Assembly: GCA_009760885.1 (NCBI GenBank)
Contig: CM019718.1
Location: forward strand, 24,739,133-24,803,132
DNA length: 64,000 nucleotides
Reading direction: 5' to 3'
Origin: Achatina immaculata
Taxonomy: Eukaryota > Mollusca > Gastropoda > Stylommatophora > Achatinidae
A program made the translations under genes and the position numbers. Positions 24,120 to 34,956 of this stretch are shown in pieces. Below the pieces are notes generated by a model, which had not been told where the DNA came from, did no database searches, and saw nothing but the letters and a program-made list of their open reading frames with translations. Each line of letters starts with the position of its first letter. Positions within the stretch are counted from its first letter, which is position 1.

Positions 24120-25385
24120 TCTTCTTCTTCCTCTTCTTTATATGTTATATATTCTGATTTATATATTAATGATTGAAGAAGTTCGAATTTAAAATGTCTT
24201 TTAATTCTAGATCTTGAGTGATTCGATACTTGCACAAATCACTGGTCGTCTGTATCCTTAATACGATGAGTAGTCGTTGTGGCCGTGACGACACTGCATT
24301 TCTCCATTGTCACTTTTTATTTATGAATGCACGTTACCACGTTCGTCTTATTTTTGTTCTCTTCGACATTTCGGAATGTCACTACACGTGATACTATATA
24401 GTTCACCACAAGACTGAAATCTTAACACACACAGTCACTATAAAATTCAGATGGTTCGTTCTTGAATCAAATTATAACTCACTTTTAATACTCATCAAAC
24501 GAAATTCCAAAAGCATTAGCATTTTACACAGAGTTCCAGAACTATCAAATCTGTATTTCTCGCCCAGTACTAATAATCACTTTTCATCTTGAAATGCTGT
24601 CTTCTGTCTGTCCTAAACTGCTCTTGGTTTTAAACTGCCTCTCTGTCTCCTGGCTATCTATTTTCTCTACTTGTTCATGTGTTCAGACTGCCGTTGCTTT
24701 CCTATCTCGTTTTTCTATTCTTCTTTTCTCTCTGTCCTCTATCTCTCCTTTATTTTCAAAACTGCATTCCTGGCTTATATATCGTTAATCACTTGTCCAA
24801 TAGGACACACCTCAGATCTTTCTATTGGTTAGCCGGTTGGCTACATATTTGCTGGACTTCAGGATAAGTCGGTCCGCTCCTTTATGTCATCTTATTGGTT
24901 CGCTAGGCTATTCATGTGTGTAAATTGTATCCTAAGATTAGCAAATATGCCTCACCTGTCAGTAAATCTGTTGCGTCAAATCTGTATATTCATTTTTCTG
25001 GCGTGGGTAAACTCTTCTCATGCCGTACAAAGTGTTTGCGATACCTGTATGGGATGCCTCTTTACGCAGTGTCCATCTGTCTGTCTCCATATTGTTGATT
25101 TAATCATTCAGTTTAGTCGTGTCAGGATTATTATAATCTGAGTGTATCTCTTTAAGCTGTCTTTCCCTCAGCGTCATGTGTCTAGCATTTGTGTTTACTT
25201 AATTCTGTCGTAATAATACTAATACCGTGGGAGTGGGACTCTCCCGCCGGTTCCCAAGTTTTCCATCGTTTCTTACCTACTTTCTACTCATCAAGCGTAA
25301 CTATATAATAAAAATGCTAATAGTAATAATAATAATATCAGAAGTTACAAGGCTATAATAATATTACAGTAATAACTTACAAGGC
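24120..25385. other. Low-repeat region with promoter-like elements
   Basis: There is no coding frame I trust. Three CCAAT-type boxes (tccaat at 24797, attggtt near 24824 and 24895) lie beside a TATATA element at 24775-24782. This could be a minus-strand promoter, or the terminal repeat of an unrecognised retroelement. Confidence 0.35.
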
Positions 25386-25389
25386 ACTA

Positions 25390-25520
25390 TGCTATACTAT
25401 GGTTATCACTGACCCATTAGTCAGGTTAGGCCGGGGGGTATCAACAGATAGGTAGGACAGGTTCTTGACTGAATGTGGTTCGCCAGCCTTAACGCTAGCG
25501 TGTCAAATCGGTTCACATTT
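25390..25520 (+). repeat. Single-copy member of the minisatellite-seed repeat
   Basis: TTAGTCAGGTTAGGC, GGGGGGTATCAACAGATAGG and GTGGTTCGCCAGCC..GCTAGC line up with the flanks and units of the arrays at 47860-48800 and 19304-20268. Confidence 0.6.
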
Positions 25521-25559
25521 CATTACATTTCCATAAGTGGATAAAGAAACTTTACAAGT

Positions 25560-27060
25560 CCTCATATCGCTGAGAATAAAAAATAGTCAAATATTTACTG
25601 AACCGTAACAATAAATTGGTTATGAATTCAAATCATAAATTAAGTACGAGGGCTGCATTATATGCCGACCATTTAGTTTGGTAACGAAAGCTCTCGAAAT
25701 TTTAATATCTCTTTTATACTGCTTTATCATGTGTGTCAATTTTAAATAATAAAAACATGCAGGAAACACATACACAGGAACGATGTAAGACAGGACGTGG
25801 ACAAACTGTGACCAACATACACGACAAAAACCACAGGTACAACTCTTACATGACGAACAGTCCAAAAGCTGAATTATAAGACTTCAAAGAATCAAACTTA
25901 ATATAACAAGGAGTTTAACGTAGTAGATGATAACAAGTGACATCGCTTTCACCGAGCGAACATTTAGACATAAGACTTCTACACTGTCGAATCTCTTTCA
26001 CAAAACGCCGTCCATTTATTAAACTTTGAATAGTCAATTTTCGTGCATTATATGGGCAATATGACAAAAATCCTCACAGGACAAACCTCGAATGAACTCC
26101 GGGCCCTTCTGTCGCGCCTCACTAATAAAAAAAACCCTAAACTTTTTCTTTGTATTGTCATAAACCTACTCTTAAATAAGATTGAGAATGATTCGGCGAG
26201 GTATGGAATAATATTTTGTTTTTTAAGTGTACGTAATTTTAGCTGCTTACACATGCCCTCAAGTTATTCCTGTGCGCCATGTGTTAAGTCTTAAATTCCA
26301 TACGCGAGACACGTGGGTAGAATGAACTGATGTTTTAATACAGTTGAAATAAAAGTTTGGAGGCATCTGCGTCCCACACACTGAAAATGAAGCAACATGA
26401 AAGCTTTATAAAGAAGTCGACATACTTAGTCCGAATACTTTGTAGTTTTCGTCATCTGCAATTGCATACACTGATAGCCACATTTCCTTTTTAAACCACA
26501 AACAAAACTGACACTCATGGACAACTTCACCTACTTATTTTAAAAGACTATTAAGAATTTTCCGGACATAGCTCATGAATGTACTTTTTCCGTGCCGGAG
26601 GAAGAAACACGGACGTGTAGTGGAGTGTCAGAGTAAAAGCGCGGGTCTTGATAGGGTTAGGGGGTATAGTTATAAAATGGAATGGAAAACAGTATTTCCA
26701 TGTACTTCCGTATACTTATTATGTTTCAAAGTATAGCTAAATGAATGCAAATTTCATAAATGCAGAGTTTTTTAGGAAAAAATAGTAATGTAATGTTTTT
26801 AGACAATGACTGTGCCCAGCTCACTATCGGCTAGGTCTAGATATGCACTACTTACCATCTGAGATGTGTAGATCTACTTGTCGATCTCATATTCTGATTC
26901 TATGTTGCATTCTCGCTAAATTAATGTCTGAAATAACATCCTAACTACTTCTCCAGCCGTCTAATATGTCTAAATCTACTTAGGATACATGCAAGAACAG
27001 TGAGGTGGTCACAGGCCATGTCCATACTCCTATCTACATCATCAAAAATAGAAAAATTTC
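25560..27060. other. Mostly unassigned, low-repeat
   Basis: ACGAGGGCTGCATTATATGC at 25648 resembles a mariner-type terminal repeat, but I found no partner. No gene was found. Confidence 0.35.
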
Positions 27061-27240
27061 GGTCTTTCTCTTCCTTTTTCTCGCTCGGCATCGCTCGTAA
27101 CTAGGCACTCTTTCGCCATTTTGAAAAGTGTCACCGGAATCGCGGACGAAATATGTACAATCTAAATGTTACACCGGTTGTTTTATTGAAACAAACCAAT
27201 GGTCACTTTACACTAAAGTGACCATTGGTAAGCAACGGGA
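27060..27240 (+). promoter_or_regulatory. Candidate promoter / 5' non-coding exon with a perfect inverted repeat
   Basis: The stretch is richer in CG dinucleotides than its surroundings and contains TTCGCCATTTTG at 27111-27122, a YY1-type motif common near start sites. A perfect 16-bp inverted repeat (ACCAATGGTCACTTTA, 3-base spacer) spans 27195-27229 and ends in ATTG|GTAAGC, a good splice donor. It could be the missing 5' exon of cpras1 7.6 kb upstream; that is inference. Confidence 0.3.
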
Positions 27241-27364
27241 AACCGGAAAAGTTATAAAAATGACCAAAAGCACGGAGAGAGACAAAGAGGAGGACACATT
27301 TCAACAAAATAAGGCGGAAGTTCAAAGTTTACGAAAAAAACATTTCCTGGTACTATACTAAGAC

Positions 27365-28850
27365 CCAAAAAAAAAAAAATGGAGCTAGTCAAGCAGGATT
27401 CGTTGAATCAAAACCAGGAAGATCAGAGTTAAATCTTGGGTTTGAATGAATGAGTTTGAATGTGATCATTGTATACACGAAGCCAGGAGTATGTTTACGA
27501 TCTTGCTTTGACGTACATTTGATTGCACATTCCGGTAATAAACTTTCAACAAGCTGGGTTTGTGTTTGCTATACATTTTTAAAAACTGTTCTCTAACATA
27601 CATATATGTACATACACACAACAGCAAATAAAAATGAGTGTACTCTTCCATGATGTGAGGACGCCCACATACTTCATCCTGAATATATTATGATTGTGTT
27701 TTCAGTAAATTATCCTTCTCTTTTTGAAGTGGTATTGTTTGTGTTTGCGCTTTCACGCGTATGTTGTCACTGATTCACTTCTGCTGTATAGAAGTACTAC
27801 ACATTATTCAGTAGATCTACACTTTACTATTATACGCCTGTGTTCGATTCTTCTGACGTTTCATACGTCTATATTTTGTTCTCTTCATCACTGATATCAA
27901 AATTATCTGCCCGCAAAAAAAAAATTACGTTAATTAAATCATTTTTTTTATTTCAAGTATTTCTTGTCGGTGTTAGAGCATATTTTCCACGTTAGTCATT
28001 TTATCAGTTACATCCTGAAACATGTCACTCTTGTTTATTTCGAATCTCTTCTTTTCTCTCAACAGGACGTTGGAATAAAAAAAAAGTAATTGATACGATA
28101 AACTCGTGTTTACTAAGATACTATTTTAGACTGGATTTTCCCTGTAAGGTTAAGAAAATCCCCGGTATAAAACCCAGTGCTCTATTAACAGGCTTCAGTT
28201 GGCTTGTGTAGCTTTATAAAACGACGTTCTATCTACGTGACATGTCAGTGGCACCAAATTACAATTGAAAACGTTCACTCTCATAATCAGTGTAAGTACT
28301 ATCAATCTAATACTCCATTTTCGTATATAGTTTTTCATAGACTTTTAAATTGTCATAAGCAACGAAAGTCCTATACTTATTTATATCAACATTTTACAGT
28401 GAGGACCGATTTGCCTTTCCGTCTTTGCTGTGTTTCCAATGCGTTGTGTTGCTACCGCCGTAATATATCTCAAAGTTACCGAACTGTTGATTACTGATGA
28501 TGCGATAAAGATATTCTAACGTAAGCATCATTTACAATACAGAGTGGGTTAGTACTGATGTCTTTATTTCTCACTTTATTTTATTATTATGATTATTATG
28601 ACTATTATTTTTAAAACTTACTCTCCCCTTTGCTTATCAACACTTCCGCTTTTTGTCCTAATGTTTCTACTCTGTCTTTATCACGCGATGTTGTGAGCCT
28701 CTCAAGCGTCTCCCAATGTCCAAGATAAGGAGGACAATGAGCACGTTGTACTAGAACTCCTGCGAGTGTCACGTTGACCTGACGTGGGTAGCAGCGAACG
28801 CGATATATACTGTAGTTCAGATAAAAGGGATGGCGACTGTAGTAAAACTG
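27365..28850. other. No supported feature
   Basis: Unique-looking AT-rich sequence with no coding frame of weight and no recognised repeat. Confidence 0.5.
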
Positions 28851-29985
28851 GTTCAAATAATAAAGGTAAATAGAGGTGTATGGTGCAGTTTTACAAAGCG
28901 GCAGAGGGAGTGAGTAAGTGAAGAAATAACGAATAGAAAGTATGAGAGTACGATGAGAATGTGTAAATGAAAAACATACAACATCCAATATTTCGGCGTG
29001 AGCTTTTCTCGAGGATTACATACACAAACAAAACGACATACAACTTATCTTAATGGCTTCATCCTGAGTAGGAAACAACACAAGAATGCGCGTCCCATAG
29101 ACATAGAGATCACAGAGGGCCACAAAGTGAGACAGAAGAAGCCAATCAGAATTAGGAGGCGGGGAAAAAGGAGAGACGGAAGGGCAATAGACACATGTAG
29201 TGCAGGTGTCGGGCTGGGGAGAGCAGAGAAGAAGGAGAAGCTGAGAGATAATGAAAGAAGAACTAGGAACGAACAGAAGGTGCCATAAACACCTGTATGA
29301 CACTAGAGACGCAAATAGCAGGGAGATACTAAAACTAGTGAATAGGACCAGACCTGGAAGGGCAATAAACACCTATAAGCCGCCAGAGAAGGTGGCGGTG
29401 GGAAGCTAGGAGAAAGAAACAAGAAAGTAGAGTATAAATCGCAGAAAAAAGTGAAAAACTACAAAAGTTAAAGGAAACTGAAGACATTGTTAATTCCAGC
29501 TGTGTTGGAGACAGCCAGCCTGGTAAATAAGGCGCTGTTCTAGACCCCCCCCCCCCCCCCCGATCGAACATCAGCAGAACAAAAGCGGATCGCACTAACA
29601 GAAATGTTATGCTTTACCCTATGATTGCTAAGGCAAAAATGTTTAGCCACAGATGTCCAGGCCCTCTTAGAAATGTCGTTAAGATGTTGGCGGAAACGAT
29701 CTCCCGAGCTTAAACCGGGCTGCCCTATATACTTCTTATCACAACGTTCGCACATAATAGCATAAATAACATTGCGTGAAGTGCAGGTGAAGCCCTCCTA
29801 AACTGATAATGTGGACTTAGGGACGGAGATCTGGCTAGCCCCGACAACAAACGGGCAATTGTTGCATCTACGACGTCCGCAACGTCTGGTACCATAAAAA
29901 GTGTCATCTGTCTTAAGGCGACCACGAACTAAAAGGTCCGAGAGGTTCTTGTCCCTTCTGTAGGCCACCAATGAGGTTCCCAAAA
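28850..29985 (-). mobile_element. Penelope-like element 3' part with GIY-YIG-type endonuclease
   Basis: The minus strand reads LVAYRRDKNLSDLLVRGRLK and GTRRCGRRRCNNCPF, then (after a frame change) MCERCDKKYIGQPGLSSGDR and FRQHLNDISKR. CxxC..YIGQTG-like text with LxxRFxxHL is the GIY-YIG endonuclease module at the C-terminus of Penelope-like elements. The part from 28850 to 29330 is the untranslated tail. A run of 16 C at 29546-29561 lies within it. Confidence 0.75.
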
Positions 29986-29989
29986 ACGT

Positions 29990-31121
29990 TCACGTGGATC
30001 AGGCTCGGTCTGGAGGATGTGGAGATGGCAACTTTAATTTTGGGAATAGAAAATAATCACAGGGAGATAAATCTGGGGAATAGGGTGGATGGTTGAGAAC
30101 AAACACTTGTTTTTGGGCCAAAAATTCCTGTACAACTACCGCCCGGTGTGCCGGTGAATTATCATGAAGAAGGAAAAAACTGCCAGGTGTTGAATACTCG
30201 GGTCGGACTTTGAGAATCCTTTCAATAGGCGTTTCAAAATACTTAAATAAACTTTGGCAGTGACAGTCTTTCCTTCTGGCATAAATTCTTTGTGAATAGC
30301 TCCTGTGCTGTCGTAGAAGTACACAAACATTGTCTTCATTTTCGACTTTTGAAGACGAAAATTTTTTGTCTTTTGGTGATGATGATTACTTCCACTGAGC
30401 GCTTTGGTGTTTAGTTGTGGGACCATGGAGGAAAATCCATGTCATCTTCTGCAACAATAAAATTTAAGAAATGTTTATTTCTGCGACACATTTTGATGAT
30501 GTCTTCTTTTGTGTACTCGACGCAATGATGTTTTTGGTCATCAGACAACGCATGTGCTACAAATTGATAAGCAACTTTTTTCTTGGCCAAATCTTCCATA
30601 AAATTTTACGAATGCTCTCGGTTAACACTAAATTCATCTGCCATAATCCTTACAGTCAAACAACGATCTTCTTGTATCCGTTCTTTAATTTTTGCAATGA
30701 GTTCTTCATTACGAACAGAAATTGGATATCAATGTCTAGTTGCATTTGTAATCGTTTCCACACCACTTTTGAATCATGAATACCTCCTGAATATCTGTGT
30801 ACGAGATAAATAATTATCCCCATAAACTTGTCGCATCAATTCAACTGTCTCAATGTTTTTTTTTCCGAGTTTTAAACAAAATTTAATGTTACCTTTTTGC
30901 TCCATGCTGATTACATGACAATGCACTGATTACGTGACAATGCACATCTAATTAGGTCAACAAAATGGGGGCTTGTTTGTCGTCTACTTAACGGGCGGCG
31001 ATGAAAAGTTGCCAGATCATAGATGAAGGTTGCCTCTTTGGATTCCATGCTTTGCTTCATAGATGGCATTTTTGTCTTGACTAAAATAAAATCAGTGTCA
31101 TTACTTAATTGTCGCACCTTG
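29990..31121 (-). mobile_element. Mariner-type transposon, decayed
   Basis: The minus strand starts MEQKGNIKFCLKLG near 30905, then has helix-turn-helix text (ETVELMRQVYGDNYLSRTQI, ERIQEDRCLTVRIMADEFSV) and a catalytic part (YFYDSTGAIHKEFMPEGKTV, VYLSILKRLLKGF). The first catalytic segment is altered (AEDDMDF) and the second (HDN) is lost to frameshift. The 5' terminal sequence CAAGGTGCGACAATTAAG abuts a TA at 31122. The 3' end is truncated against Penelope sequence. Confidence 0.8.
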
Positions 31122-31179
31122 TATGTTAAAGAGGGAAGGAGTTAACAAGGAAGTTTTCAGTTGACATGAGAAGCAGAAA

Positions 31180-31340
31180 CACACACACAGATATCGAGTA
31201 CGGCCTAAAAATGTTAAAATGATAGGTGGAAAAGGACATGACTATAGTTACATATGGAAAAACTGCAGGCCTAGAAAATATCAATATATAATTGTTAGAA
31301 GCATTACAAGAATATGGCTTCAACAAGATGACATATATTA
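31180..31340 (+). mobile_element. LINE RT finger fragment
   Basis: Plus-strand text YGKTAGLENINI then LLEALQEYGFNKM matches the NGKAAGPDNIxxExLK segment of non-LTR RTs. Confidence 0.5.
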
Positions 31341-31344
31341 ATTA

Positions 31345-32461
31345 CTAGCTGATTACCTGGCGTTGCCTGGGTATTTATTTATCCCAATCTTCTATTAGAC
31401 AGGAAAAGGAATGAATTCTATCTATAGTGTAAAGTAATTTTATTAGGTACTTAAGTATAAGTACAGTATACAAAGTATAAAGTAAAGTCTTTTACAAAGT
31501 CACTACAATATTAATTTAAGTCAAAACTTAATTATAAACATTTTTAGCTTTATTTCCAGAAGCAAGAATAAATAAACTATTGGGTGAACCATCCTTGAGG
31601 AAGCAACATAAAGTTGTCTGTGGGAGAAACATGACGATCTCAAATCCACTCCGCACTGCTTAATAGACTGCCCCTGTGACTTGTTGATAGTGATCGAGAA
31701 TGAAAGTCTCACTGGAAATTGTAAGCTCTTAAAAGGGAGATCCATCGGAACGAGTGTCATCCGTGGGATACAAACTGTTTCACACTCTCCCTTTCCTGTT
31801 AAGATAGTCCCTTCAATTACATTGCCCAGCATCTTCTTTACATACAGTCTTGTGACATTGCAAAGTTTAGATGATTCAAGGTTCCGTAGTAAAATAATTA
31901 GAGATCTGACTTTATGTAAAAGACAATGTGATATCAATCCAGTCAGATCAAGTGAGTTTATGAACTCTGATGGGAAATTAACAACCTCATCGGCATCTAC
32001 GTTTTAATTCTGTAACACAATACCAAGGCACTAAAAAAGTTATTTTGAGTGATTTTTGACATTCTAGGCAAAGTCTGATTTGCAGTATGACATATTATAT
32101 ATTAGTTTAAACGGGAAAAGTTGTTCTCAATACAACATGCGGGTCCGCATGTATAGTTGTATATGTAAGGAGGTAAGATAATAATAAGAGCTAAGGGAGA
32201 CTACAAATACTGCTCTTAAATTATCATAGGTATATTTCACGATTATCTCCCTTCGACAATGTTTTGTTTTCCTCCTTGAATTTATGAAAAAATTTTCACC
32301 CCTTCCCACCACAAACTCAAGGGTGCTTGCGGTGTCATACACCACAGCACCTTTCTACAGACTGTAAATCATATGTGTACCATGTTTGGTTGAAATTTCT
32401 CCATGCGTTCCAAAGTTATGCTGCAACATACACACATACATCTATATATATATATATATAG
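31345..32461 (-). mobile_element. Helitron with helicase fragment
   Basis: The minus-strand 3' end is CTAG (31345-31348), preceded by an imperfect hairpin (CCAGGCAACGCCAGG) and bordered by a T, as in Helitrons. The 5' side has CTATATATATA at 32450-32461. A 138-codon minus frame (31521-31937) encodes the PIF1-helicase end: CNVTRLYVKKMLGNVIEGTI, FPVRLSFSITINKSQGQSIK and HRQLYVASSRM. No Rep domain is present, so it is non-autonomous. Confidence 0.78.
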
Positions 32462-32539
32462 CACAGTTTATTTCTAAAGACTTGAAAACATCAATATTTT
32501 TAGCAGTGCCAAAGAAAACAGAACCATTTCTTCTTCTAC

Positions 32540-32690
32540 TGCGTTCAGCTTCATATGCTCAGCTTACTAAACAGTGAGCTCGGTCTCCTTCATGAATTCT
32601 GCTTTCAGCCGGAGGTCTTCATACAAACACCAGAGTTTCTCCTTCATGCTTCTTTCTCTCTTGGGGCCATACGTGGGCTTTGCAGTCTCT
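32540..32690 (-). repeat. Dispersed coding-like segment shared with 8775-8935
   Basis: The minus frame AKPTYGPKRERSMKEKLWCL then YEDLRLKAEFMKETELTV ends with a TAG. It aligns base for base with 8775-8900. Family unknown. Confidence 0.55.
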
Positions 32691-32779
32691 GTATATAGTG
32701 CAGGTCTGTAGTATATATATAAAACAGAACCATTTGATTGCAAAGACTTCAGAATTGTAAATTTAGTGAACCATATAAC

Positions 32780-34030
32780 AAAGATATTACTCACAATCAT
32801 TCAAGAGAGAATCAGAAACAAATTAAATCAAAAAATTAGTGACCAAAAGATTGTATTCTAAAAAAAAAATGTAATAAGGGAAGCTATATTCTGCATGAGG
32901 ATGATAAATGAGGAATATGTGGAAGTGAAAATGGACATTTATGCTTGCTTCATAAACTAACTAAACAAAGACTTTTGCAGAGTAAGCCATGAACAACTAA
33001 CTGAATGTCTGAAAGAAATCTTTTTAAGACAGTGAAGACATTACAGTAAAAAGTGACTTGTATTTAGAATAAACAACAGTTGTAAAGTCTGGCACAAATT
33101 ATTAAAAATCCATTGAACACAGAAACAAACTTTATTTTCAAAAAGATGAAGAACTGGGCATGCAGGGCTGCCTAGTGATATAAAAGAGGGGTTAGACAAA
33201 GATGCCATTAATCATAATGAAACAACAGTTAAAAACTTCAGCCATACAGATGGCATAGTGCTGATGGCAGATCTTCCAGAAGGTTTACCAGAATCTTATG
33301 TTACAAATAAGCAAGAAAAAAATCAAGAACATGGACTTGAAATGAATGTTTGAAAGATAAAGGTCATGACAATCAGAAGAGAAGAATGAACATCTATAAA
33401 CATAAATATAAATGGATAACACTACAACATGTGATGGTTTCATATACTTAGGACACCTGATTACAAATGATGGGAAATGTTAAACAGAAATTAAAAGTGG
33501 AATAGGAATGACCAAATACACTTTCAACAGGGTGGTAAAAATTTTTTCAAAACATTTAGCATGACAAATGAAACTGGGAGTTACTAAATGCTGTCCATAC
33601 TTCATACTCCTACATGGTGTAGCAGTGTGAACATTAAATAAGAGAATGAAAAGTAAAACTGATGCCCTTAAAACCTGGTTATGCAGAAGAATGGGGCATA
33701 TGGACTGAAAAGAAAACAAATAAGTACTAAATCAAATTTGAATGAGAACTAATGAAAAACACAACAATTTTAAGTTAAAATATATCGGGCCATATTAAAA
33801 GATGTAATATAATAATTAAAATCATGGGTAAAGGAAAAGCTGAAAGAAAAGATAAGTTAAAAAAATGATTGTGATAAGGATGAGTGGACAACATCAAAAG
33901 TTGTATGGAGGTTCAGCTTGACTAGTTCTCTTACAAAAGTAAGGAACAGAACAAGTTGGAGATCCATTGCAGCCAGTCCTCTCTGAGGAGATGACACAAA
34001 AGGAGAGAATGATGAGTAACACTTATTACA
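32780..34030 (+). mobile_element. LINE B, highly degraded
   Basis: Plus-strand text in broken frames: IIQERIRNKLNQKISDQK (RT fingers), AIFCMRMINEEYVEVKMDIY, RVSHEQLTECLKEI, KRGVRQRC, then ISGHIKRCNIIIKIMGKGKA. This matches the order of a non-LTR RT and its C-terminal tail. Confidence 0.65.
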
Positions 34031-34043
34031 TTTTATCAAACCA

Positions 34044-34433
34044 GAGTTGCTACAGTTAAGTTAGGCTGTTTGTGCATTTCACATTAGAGTTGCTACAGTG
34101 AAATTAGGCTGTTTGTACAGTTCACACTAGAGTTGCTACAGCGAAGTTAGTCTGTTTCATGTGCAGTTCAAACCAGAGTTGCTACAGTGAAGTTAGGCTG
34201 TTAGTACAGTTCACACTAGAGTTGCTACAGTCAAATTAGGCTGTTTGTAAAGTTTATACTAGAGTTGCTACAGTGAAGTTAGGCTGTTAGTACAGTTCAC
34301 ACTAGAGTTGCTACAGTCAAATTAGGCTGTTTGTAAAGTTTATACTAGAGTTGCTACAGTGAAGTTAGTCTGTTCTATGTGCAGTTCAAACCAGAGTTGC
34401 TACAGTGAAGTTAGGCTGTTTGTGCAGTTTTTC
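34044..34433 (+). repeat. 43-46-bp minisatellite upstream of cpras1 exon 1
   Basis: Nine units each beginning AGAGTTGCTACAGTGAAGTT and ending with AGTTCACACT or AGTTTATACT. Two unit types alternate (D-E-D-E) in the middle and a 46-bp type recurs at both sides, showing a higher-order duplication. Confidence 0.9.
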
Positions 34434-34448
34434 TACACTTTAAGCACT

Positions 34449-34745
34449 CATTTCATTCATTCATTTGCATGTCCCTTGCAGAAGTTTGCCTCCCTAACAG
34501 CACTCCTGTAGGCCTCTCGGTTGTGAGCAAGATGGCCTGCTGCTGATGCATCCATTTGCATCCATCAACGATGTCTTGCAGCCATCTTCGCCTTGGTCTT
34601 CCTCTCTTTCTTTTTCCAATTATGTACCCTTCCAAGATAGTTTTCTCTAGATTATCATGATGTTTAATGTGTCCAAAATATTTAAGTTTTCTCTCTTTAA
34701 TCCTCTTTACTAGCCAGCCTTCTTCAGTATTAAGTTCTTGTAGTA
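34449..34745 (-). mobile_element. LINE D 3' end with target-site duplication, 5' of exon 1
   Basis: TTTAAGCACT at 34439-34448 and TTTAAGTACT at 34746-34755 (TTTAAGCACT in copy B) flank a 297-bp, 5'-truncated LINE D with its (AATG)n tail at the left. It ends about 50 bp before the exon 1 acceptor and contains the left break of the tandem duplication. Confidence 0.88.
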
Positions 34746-34796
34746 TTTAAGTACTATTCATATTAAATATGTTCCCAGTTTTTTTTTCTTCTACAG

Positions 34797-34956
34797 AGTT
34801 TTATGATAAAGGACCATGGAGTTTGGTAGCAAGTTTGTCTATCTTGGCAATACAGCAGAGGATGATGAAGAAGTTATAGTGTCCAGTGTTGAAGGTGTGA
34901 TTCTTTCAGACAGTGATTCTGAAGAGTGTCATGAGCCTCCTTCTTCTGATGGAGAG
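34797..34956 (+). CDS. cpras1: cpras1 exon 1 (first coding exon, copy A)
   Basis: The coding part starts at ATG 34816 in a strong context (GGACCATGG) and encodes 47 residues beginning [11 protein letters not shown]. It is acidic, with a serine/aspartate-rich stretch (SDSDSEE). An in-frame TAA at 34807-34809 lies three codons upstream, which fixes this ATG as the start. An AG acceptor preceded by a T-rich tract ends at 34796, so at least one 5' non-coding exon should lie upstream. A short out-of-frame upstream ATG (34803) overlaps the real start. The donor is gag|gtaaga, phase 0. I see no known domain in this N-terminal piece. Confidence 0.8.

Noticed and set aside
25640..26110. Second mariner element starting ACGAGGGCTGCATTATATGC
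   Set aside because: I found no matching terminal repeat and no transposase motifs in the frames nearby.
29546..29561. Poly-C and other long homopolymers (19038, 41459, 48680) as functional signals
   Set aside because: They occur in unrelated contexts and are common sequencing or slippage features. No shared flank supports a role.
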